Shown: one piece after another, positions 15,597-20,530 of the stretch
How the letters are laid out: each line of letters opens with the position of its first letter
Numbering within the stretch: the first letter of the stretch is position 1
From: CAZLLV01 sp964560325
GTDB taxonomy: Bacteria; Acidobacteriota; Thermoanaerobaculia; Multivoradales; DATKCC01
Direction of reading: 5' to 3'
Length of the DNA: 20,530 nucleotides
NCBI GenBank assembly: GCA_964560325.1
Contig: CAZLLV010000149.1
Location: forward strand, 1 to 20,530
Position numbers and translations under genes: made by a program
The notes under the pieces: generated by a model
Seen by the model: the letters and a program-made list of their open reading frames with translations, nothing else
What the model was told of the DNA's origin: nothing
The model's database searches: none

Positions 15597-16781
15597 TCAC
15601 TCGAGCCCGGCGTCGGGCGAGCGGGTGAGCAGGGCCGCATACTTGCGTGCCTCTTCGTGGGTCGCGTCGAGCCGCAGGGCCCGCTCGACGTGGTGGAGCG
15701 CCTTCTCTCGCTCGCCGAGGGCCAGGTAGACCTTCACCAGGCCGACGTGGACCTGGGGGTTCTCGCTGTCCCGGCGAAACGCCTTGCGCATGTATTCGAG
15801 GGCGCCGTCCAGGTCGTTCTGGGCCAGGGCGACCTCGCCGCGGTAGACGAAGAAGTAGGGGTTGCTCCCCTGCAAGCCCTCGAGGCGCGCCAGCAGCTCG
15901 TTCGCCTCGCTCTCGCGTCCCAGCTCCTGGTAGGCCCGGGCCGCGTTGGTCAGGAGGGGGACGTTCTCCGGCTGCTCCTCGAGCGCCCGCGCGAGCAGAT
16001 CGAGCGCCTTCCGGGGCTCTCCCCGGCGCAGCAGGACGACCCCGAGGTTGTTGACCGCCTTCTCGAACCAGGGAGCGAGCCCGACGGCGATCCCCGCCAG
16101 CTCCTCGGCGCGGTCGAGGTCGCCGCGCATCAGCGCCTCGGCGGCCAGGTTGTTGTAGTAGTGGGCCGCCGCCTTGAGGTCGTCGATCGGGTTGAAGTCG
16201 CGGTACGACTTCCTCCCGTAGGGCAGGAAGTCGTAGGTCTCGAGGTCGCCGTCGACCCGCATGCCCGCCACGATGTGGCCGTGGCTCACCACCATGCCCT
16301 GGTTGTAGTTCCAGCGCTGGTAGTCCTCGACCTCGACGTAGAACGGGTTCAGCCGGTACTCGCGCGCCAGCCCGACGAACAGGTTGACGAAGGAGAGGCA
16401 GTTGCCCTCGCGGGCCTGGAACGTCTCGAGCGCGCTCCGGGTCGGCTCCAGCCGGTACTCGAGGTCGAGGTAGCCGAAGATGAAGTCGGTGAGCTGGTCG
16501 GTCCGCTCCCGCTCGCTGGCGCCCCGGTTGATCCGCCCCTCGGAGGCCGCGACCACCGCCTCGTCCACCTGGTACGGAACCGGCAGCGTCGCCGCGATCT
16601 CGGGACCCAGGCGCTCGGCGAACTGCTCGCGCAGGTACTGCTCGGAGTCGAACGATCGGGACGGCGGCGTGACCGCCGAGCAGCCGGCGGTCGTGGCGGC
16701 GAGAGCGACGAGCGCCAAGAGGGCTTGGCTCGAAGGGAGCTTTCGGCGGCGTGTGGCGGGCTGGGGACGGCGATGGTTCAT
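15597..16781 (-). CDS. Envelope-anchored transglutaminase-like protein with TPRs (candidate lipoprotein)
   Basis: A 394-residue protein. A basic N-terminus and hydrophobic ALLALVALAATTAGC suggest export, with C34 as a possible lipidation site; the lipobox is imperfect (T-A-G-C, Thr at -3). Residues about 90-190 resemble a transglutaminase-like (papain-fold) domain: EGNCLSFVNLFVGLAREY with C128, VVSHGHIVAGM with H167/H169, and LETYDF with D184, giving a Cys-His-Asp set in the right order. Residues about 205-385 form four to five TPRs (VNNLGVVLLRRGEPRKALDLL and later copies). The domain could be a protease, an amidase, or a non-catalytic binder. It heads the probable operon with the two VWFA genes. 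The ATG directly follows a short leader from an extended -10 promoter and has only a weak Shine-Dalgarno. Confidence 0.78.
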   Translation of the reverse strand: MNHRRPQPATRRRKLPSSQALLALVALAATTAGCSAVTPPSRSFDSEQYLREQFAERLGPEIAATLPVPYQVDEAVVAASEGRINRGASERERTDQLTDFIFGYLDLEYRLEPTRSALETFQAREGNCLSFVNLFVGLAREYRLNPFYVEVEDYQRWNYNQGMVVSHGHIVAGMRVDGDLETYDFLPYGRKSYRDFNPIDDLKAAAHYYNNLAAEALMRGDLDRAEELAGIAVGLAPWFEKAVNNLGVVLLRRGEPRKALDLLARALEEQPENVPLLTNAARAYQELGRESEANELLARLEGLQGSNPYFFVYRGEVALAQNDLDGALEYMRKAFRRDSENPQVHVGLVKVYLALGEREKALHHVERALRLDATHEEARKYAALLTRSPDAGLE

Positions 16782-16791
16782 CGGAGAGTTC

Positions 16792-16803
16792 CAGAGTGTA
16801 GCA
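16792..16803 (-). promoter_or_regulatory. Extended -10 promoter of the TPR/VWFA operon
   Basis: On the minus strand TGCTACACT contains the TGn extension and a TACACT -10 hexamer (16795-16800), 13 bases before the ATG at 16781. No convincing -35 hexamer is found 16-18 bases upstream, which is tolerable for an extended -10 promoter. The predicted leader is very short, under about ten bases. The same TACACT hexamer is used by the divergent receptor promoter. Confidence 0.35.
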
Positions 16804-16985
16804 GCATACGTGCCCGGACAGTGCGGAGGCCCTCGGAAGCCCGAGCGCGTCGCCCCGACCGGCCTCCAGGCCCCCGGCGGAGGGGAGAGATCGGCGGAAT
16901 CGATTCAGAAATCTGGATCCGCAGAACCAAGTGATTGGATTCAGCCGGCCGGCCCGGCCCGGCCGCCGGTCGCCCCGAGCGTCTA

Positions 16986-17008
16986 AAACCCCGCTCTCGC
17001 GGGGGTTT
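16986..17008 (-). terminator. Hairpin with short U-run, minus orientation (weak terminator candidate)
   Basis: CCCCGC-TCTC-GCGGGG forms a six-pair GC stem with a four-base loop, extended by three A-T pairs past a bulged G. On the minus strand it is followed by TTTTAG, on the plus strand only by TTTGCGG, so any terminator activity would favour the minus direction. It lies in the 438-base divergent region 16782-17219, where no gene ends on the minus strand. It may block antisense reading from the receptor side into the VWFA operon, or be structural only. Confidence 0.3.
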
Positions 17009-17052
17009 GCGGCGATCGTCACCCGGTTGACGAAGCGTGGCAGATGGCTTGC

Positions 17053-17082
17053 TTGACCCATCGCCGACGTGACCGCTACACT
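17053..17082 (+). promoter_or_regulatory. Sigma-70 type promoter of the TonB receptor gene
   Basis: TTGACC (17053-17058, five of six matches to the -35 consensus), an 18-base spacer, and TACACT (17077-17082, four of six matches to -10). Transcription would start near 17089, leaving about 130 bases of untranslated leader before the ATG at 17220. Confidence 0.55.
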
Positions 17083-17088
17083 AGCTCG

Positions 17089-17219
17089 GTCCCTAGTACC
17101 CAGGACGTGGAGACCTCTTCGGTCTCCCGCAGTGCAGTCGGAGACCCGAGAGGTAGCGGAACCGACTCACCGACCGCTGAAGGCGGTTGCGGCAACTCAG
17201 AACCCTAGGAGGAAGAGAC
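17089..17219 (+). promoter_or_regulatory. Structured 5' leader of the TonB receptor mRNA
   Basis: The predicted leader has two good hairpins: GGAGACC-TCTTC-GGTCTCC (17109-17127, seven perfect pairs) and CGACCGC-TGAAG-GCGGTTG (17171-17189, seven pairs with one G-U). A GGAGACC-like copy recurs at 17140-17146. A strong Shine-Dalgarno AGGAGGAA (17207-17214) follows, so the second hairpin ends about 17 bases before it. It resembles no riboswitch class I can name. It may stabilise the mRNA or mediate post-transcriptional control of an abundant outer-membrane protein. Confidence 0.35.
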
Positions 17220-20200
17220 ATGAGTCGATTTACCCCATGGCGGCGTATCGTCGTGCTGGCGGCAGTCCTGCTGCTGGCCAGCGCCGGTACCGCCGTCGCC
17301 CAAGAACAGGCCGGTAACCTCTACGGCACCGTCACCGACAGCCAGGGCGAGGCCCTGCCGGGTGTGCGCGTCGAGGTCACCGGTATCGGTGCGCCCCGTA
17401 CGCAGTTCACCGACGCGAACGGTGCATTCCGGTTCCTCAACCTCGACCCGGGTTCCTACCAGCTCACCGCGAGCTTGGAAGGCTTCTCGACCGTCGAGTA
17501 CCCGAACGTCAACATCGGCGTCGGCCGCAACACCAGCCTCGAGGTGACCCTGTCGGCGGCGATCGAGGAGGTCATCACGGTGACCTCGGAGTCGCCGCTC
17601 CTCGACGAGCGCAAGGTCTCCCGCGGCGTCTCGATCTCGCAGGTCGAGCTCGAGAAGATCCCGACGGCCCGCGACCCTTGGGCGCTCGTGACCCAGACCC
17701 CGGGCGTGCTCTCCGACCGGATCAACGTCGGCGGTAACGAGTCCGGCCAGCAGGCGGTCTTCATCGCTCCCGGCATGTCGGACGACGAGAACTCGTTCGC
17801 GGTCGACGGCGTCGTGATCACCGACATGGCCGCCATCGGCTCCTCGCCGACCTACTACGACTTCGACCAGTTCGAGGAGATCCAGGTCTCCACGGGCGGC
17901 ACCGACATCGAGAAGATCTCGGGCGGCGCGTCGCTCAACCTGGTCACGAAGCGTGGCTCCAACAACCCGCGCGGTTCCGCCCGCTACATGCTGACCGATT
18001 CCGAGGAGCAGTTCGGGATCTTCGAGCAGGCCGAAGCGGACGTCAGCGGCGAGTTCGAGAACGGTGACGGCAACGGCGGTCGTCTCGGCCCTGGGCAGAC
18101 CAACGCTGTCGGCACCGGCATCAACGAGATCGTCGACTTCGGCTTCGAGGCCGGCGGCCCGATCGTTCGCGACCGGCTCTGGGTCTGGGGCTCGTACGGC
18201 CGCAACGACATCAAGCAGTTCAACACCCAGGGCAACCCGGACAACACGCTGCTCGAGAACTCGGCGATCAAGTTCAACGGTCAGCCGATCTCGGCCAACT
18301 CGATCGTCGCCGCCTGGAACCGGGGCGACAAGCTGAAGGACGGCCGTCTCGGCGTGTCCAACCGCTCCCTCGAGGCGTCCTGGGACCAGGACGGTCCGAC
18401 CGAGATCTGGAAGATCGAGGACACGCACGTCTTCTCCTCGGACTTCTACCTCACGGGCCTCTACTCGTACGTCGACGGCGGCTTCCAGCTGCAGTCGAAG
18501 AACGGCAAGTTCCCCCCCCCGATGAACACCACCGACGCCGAGGTCGCCAAGTCGCAGGGCGAGTCGATCCTGGGCGCCGATGGCATCTGGCGCAACGGCT
18601 GGTACTCCGGTATCTCCGATCGGAACACCGACAACTACCAGGTCGACGGCTCCTACTTCTTCAACACCGGAGCCCTCAACCACGAGCTGAAGTTCGGTAC
18701 CTCGTACCGGAAGTTCGAGGTGGTGTCGCCGTTCGGCTGGCCGGGCGGCCGGAACAACTGGAACCTCGCCTGCGAGACGGCGAACACCTGCGGCGTCTTC
18801 ACCGGTGGCTTCGGCCTCGCCGGCGACGACATCGGCACCGCGATCCGCCTCGGCGGCGTGCCGGTGACCCAGGAGTACACTGCGGCCTGGCTGCAGGACA
18901 CCCTGACCTCCGGCAACTGGACCGTCAACGCCGGTCTCCGCTACGACCTCCAGAAGGGCGAGAACGAGGCCGACGTGGTCCAGGGCAACCCGCTGTTCCC
19001 GACCGTCCTTCCGGACATCAACTACCCGGGTGCGGAAGCTCCGTTCGAGTGGGAGACGATCTCCCCCCGCGTCGGTGCGACCTACGCCCTCGGCGCGGAC
19101 CGGAAGACTCTCCTCCGGGCGAGCTTCTCGCGCTTCGCCGAGCAGCTCCAGACCGGTGACATCACCCGTCTGAACCCCCTCGGCTACGCGTCGTTCTCGT
19201 ACGTGTTCGACGACGCCGACGGAGACGGCTACTACGACGTCGGCGAGGACTTCGACTCGCTGATCCCGCTCGGCGGCTTCGGCGGCTTCGACCCGGCCAA
19301 TCCGACGGCCGTCACCAACCCGAACGAGACCGATCCGAACCTCGACCCCGAGACCACGGACGAGATCCTGTTCGGTGTCGAGCACGCGTTCCTGCCGGAG
19401 TTCGTCGTCGGTCTCGACTTCACCTGGCGCAACACCCAGGACATCCTGGAGACCCGTCAGTTCGTGAACGCCAACGGCACCCGCCGTCTCGTCAACTCGA
19501 GCACCGACTACGAGTTCGATACGACGGTCTGCTCCAACGGGACCACCATTCCGAACCTGCCGGACGGCACTCCGTGGTGCGCGGACTACTACGCGTTCGC
19601 GGACGGCGTGACGCCGGCCGGCGGCACCCTCCTCACCAACGGTGACCGCGAGGTCCAGTACCAGGGCGCCTCGCTGACCGCCACCAAGCGGCTCGCGAAC
19701 CGCTGGATGGCCCGTGGTTACATCAACTACGGCGAAGCCGAGTGGGACGTCCCCGCGAGCTTCCAGCAGTTCGACGATCCGACGCGGTCTTCCTCGGCCG
19801 GTGACGTCGACGGTCGTCTGTTCACGGTGCAGTCCGCGGCTTCCGGTCCGTTCACCGACGTTCTGGTGCAGTCGAGCTGGTCGGCCAACCTGAACGGCAT
19901 GTACCAGGTGGCGCCGGACCGTCCGTGGGGCTTCAACGTCGCGGGCAACCTGTTCGCCCGCGAAGGCTACCCGCTCCCGTACGAGTACGCTCGTGTGGGT
20001 TCGGACGGCGTGACCCACACCGCGGCCGCGACGAGCGAGCTGGATTCGATCCGGACCGACGACCTCACGGTCGTCGACCTGCGCCTCGAGAAGGACATGC
20101 GTTTCTCGGACAACCTGTCCGGCATCCTCTCTCTCGACGCGTTCAACATCACCAACGAGAACACGGTCCTGCAGCGCGATCGCAGCCTGCAGGCGCCGAC

Positions 20201-20270
20201 GGCGAACTTCGTCAACCAGACGCTGTCGCCGCGGATCTACCGCCTGGGCTTCCGGCTCAACTGGCGCTGA
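17220..20270 (+). CDS. TonB-dependent receptor with N-terminal carboxypeptidase-regulatory-like domain (Oar-like)
   Basis: A 1016-residue outer-membrane receptor. Signal peptide 1-28 (RRIVVLAAVLLLASAGTAVAQ), then a carboxypeptidase-regulatory-like beta-sandwich (about 31-112: NLYGTVTDSQGEALPGVRVEV ... GAFRFLNLDPGSYQL). A TonB-box-like EEVITVTSESP (116-126) precedes the plug (about 130-250: IPTARDPWALVTQTPGVL, NSFAVDGVVITD, FEEIQVSTGG). The rest is a long beta-barrel to the C-terminus (YRLGFRLNWR). Such receptors import a ligand using TonB/ExbBD energy; ligand unknown. The barrel contains a Asp/Asn/Pro-rich, calcium-loop-like stretch (DDADGDGYYDVGED) and cysteine pairs in probable extracellular loops. 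The ATG at 17220 with AGGAGGAA seven bases upstream is clearly the start. Its codon use (frequent GGT and CGT among C-ending codons) hints at high expression. It is monocistronic: own promoter, own terminator. Confidence 0.94.
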   Translation: MSRFTPWRRIVVLAAVLLLASAGTAVAQEQAGNLYGTVTDSQGEALPGVRVEVTGIGAPRTQFTDANGAFRFLNLDPGSYQLTASLEGFSTVEYPNVNIGVGRNTSLEVTLSAAIEEVITVTSESPLLDERKVSRGVSISQVELEKIPTARDPWALVTQTPGVLSDRINVGGNESGQQAVFIAPGMSDDENSFAVDGVVITDMAAIGSSPTYYDFDQFEEIQVSTGGTDIEKISGGASLNLVTKRGSNNPRGSARYMLTDSEEQFGIFEQAEADVSGEFENGDGNGGRLGPGQTNAVGTGINEIVDFGFEAGGPIVRDRLWVWGSYGRNDIKQFNTQGNPDNTLLENSAIKFNGQPISANSIVAAWNRGDKLKDGRLGVSNRSLEASWDQDGPTEIWKIEDTHVFSSDFYLTGLYSYVDGGFQLQSKNGKFPPPMNTTDAEVAKSQGESILGADGIWRNGWYSGISDRNTDNYQVDGSYFFNTGALNHELKFGTSYRKFEVVSPFGWPGGRNNWNLACETANTCGVFTGGFGLAGDDIGTAIRLGGVPVTQEYTAAWLQDTLTSGNWTVNAGLRYDLQKGENEADVVQGNPLFPTVLPDINYPGAEAPFEWETISPRVGATYALGADRKTLLRASFSRFAEQLQTGDITRLNPLGYASFSYVFDDADGDGYYDVGEDFDSLIPLGGFGGFDPANPTAVTNPNETDPNLDPETTDEILFGVEHAFLPEFVVGLDFTWRNTQDILETRQFVNANGTRRLVNSSTDYEFDTTVCSNGTTIPNLPDGTPWCADYYAFADGVTPAGGTLLTNGDREVQYQGASLTATKRLANRWMARGYINYGEAEWDVPASFQQFDDPTRSSSAGDVDGRLFTVQSAASGPFTDVLVQSSWSANLNGMYQVAPDRPWGFNVAGNLFAREGYPLPYEYARVGSDGVTHTAAATSELDSIRTDDLTVVDLRLEKDMRFSDNLSGILSLDAFNITNENTVLQRDRSLQAPTANFVNQTLSPRIYRLGFRLNWR

Positions 20271-20292
20271 TCCGTCGTTCTCGGTAGTCTCG

Positions 20293-20329
20293 ACCGCCGG
20301 GGGGGCAACCCTCCGGCGGTTTTTCTTTG
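20293..20329 (+). terminator. Intrinsic terminator of the TonB receptor gene
   Basis: ACCGCCGG (20293-20300) pairs with CCGGCGGT (20313-20320). The stem extends by GGGG with CCCT to about 12 pairs, capped by a GCAA tetraloop (GNRA type), and is followed by TTTTCTTT. It begins 22 bases after the receptor stop codon. Confidence 0.9.
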
Positions 20330-20530
20330 GTGTGGAAGATTCGTTCCCACCGACCCGCCCCCCGGTGTCCGAGCCCGCTCGGCAGGAGCCGTCCCGGCCC
20401 ACGGCATTTTTCGCATCGGCCCTCGGTTGTACGGTCCGATACGACGGAGCCCGCGGGCACTCGCCCGGCTCCCCCGCCGCGGTCCATCCGACGAGACAGA
20501 CATCCGGAACCGCCGGGATCTTCGACATAT
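20330..20530. other. Intergenic DNA at the right edge
   Basis: After the terminator I see no gene, RNA or convincing promoter up to the window edge. Frames open here on the minus strand are continuations of the receptor's antisense shadow. Confidence 0.5.

Noticed and set aside
13066..15729. Long plus-strand frame antisense to the second VWFA gene
   Set aside because: Its sequence is low-complexity His/Arg/Glu/Val-rich shadow of the VWFA coding strand with no recognisable domain.
15541..17061. Upstream extension of the VWFA copy 2 frame
   Set aside because: It is the out-of-frame shadow of the TPR/transglutaminase-like gene; a ribosome site and signal peptide place the true start at 15540.
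17205..20528. Open minus-strand frame of about 1100 codons antisense to the TonB receptor
   Set aside because: It is rich in Arg, Val, Glu and Asp as expected for the complement of a G/C-ending-codon gene, has no domain, no ribosome site, and covers a clearly real gene.

Overview
The window is very GC-rich chromosomal DNA with strong G/C bias at third codon positions, so long spurious antisense frames are everywhere. It most likely comes from an Acidobacteriota genome, possibly a Thermoanaerobaculia-like lineage (class uncertain). Three things suggest this: two adjacent secreted proteins of the 'VWFA-related Acidobacterial domain' type, a large TonB-dependent receptor with an N-terminal carboxypeptidase-regulatory-like domain (Oar-like), and a Gram-negative cell plan (outer-membrane proteins, candidate lipoprotein, lipid A-related enzyme).

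Layout. 1-382 (minus): start of an acyloxyacyl-hydrolase/PagL-like outer-membrane protein that runs off the left edge. Divergent from it, 424-2863 (plus): a two-gene unit of a GT2 glycosyltransferase and a PMT/ArnT-like GT-C glycosyltransferase, 1 base apart. 2900-3586 (minus): a YceH/DUF480 protein. 3587-3824 holds no gene I can support. 3825-4214 (minus): a small secreted protein with an eight-cysteine tail behind an AT-rich promoter. 4316-7310 (minus): a housekeeping block read in the order zapA, 6S RNA, rny (RNase Y), ymdB-type phosphodiesterase. The 6S RNA fills the apparently empty gap between rny and zapA and has a long closing stem. 7435-8889 (minus): exported DUF3179 protein. 9109-11142 (plus): TMTC-like membrane glycosyltransferase with C-terminal TPRs, whose stop codon overlaps the stop of the convergent gene. 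11139-16781 (minus): probable three-gene operon read as TPR/transglutaminase-like protein, VWFA protein 2, VWFA protein 1. 16782-17219: divergent control region with promoters in both directions and a structured leader. 17220-20270 (plus): TonB-dependent receptor, closed by a clear intrinsic terminator. 20330-20530: no gene seen.

How the genes fit together. Much of the window concerns the cell envelope: glycosyl transfer from lipid carriers (two GT-C type enzymes plus a GT2 that could make the lipid-linked donor), outer-membrane remodelling, secreted VWFA proteins and a TonB receptor. The zapA-6S-rny-ymdB block is core machinery for division, RNA polymerase regulation and RNA turnover. No mobile element, CRISPR array or tRNA was seen. 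The parts least explained by known families are the eight-cysteine secreted protein, the VWFA/transglutaminase-like operon and the receptor leader.
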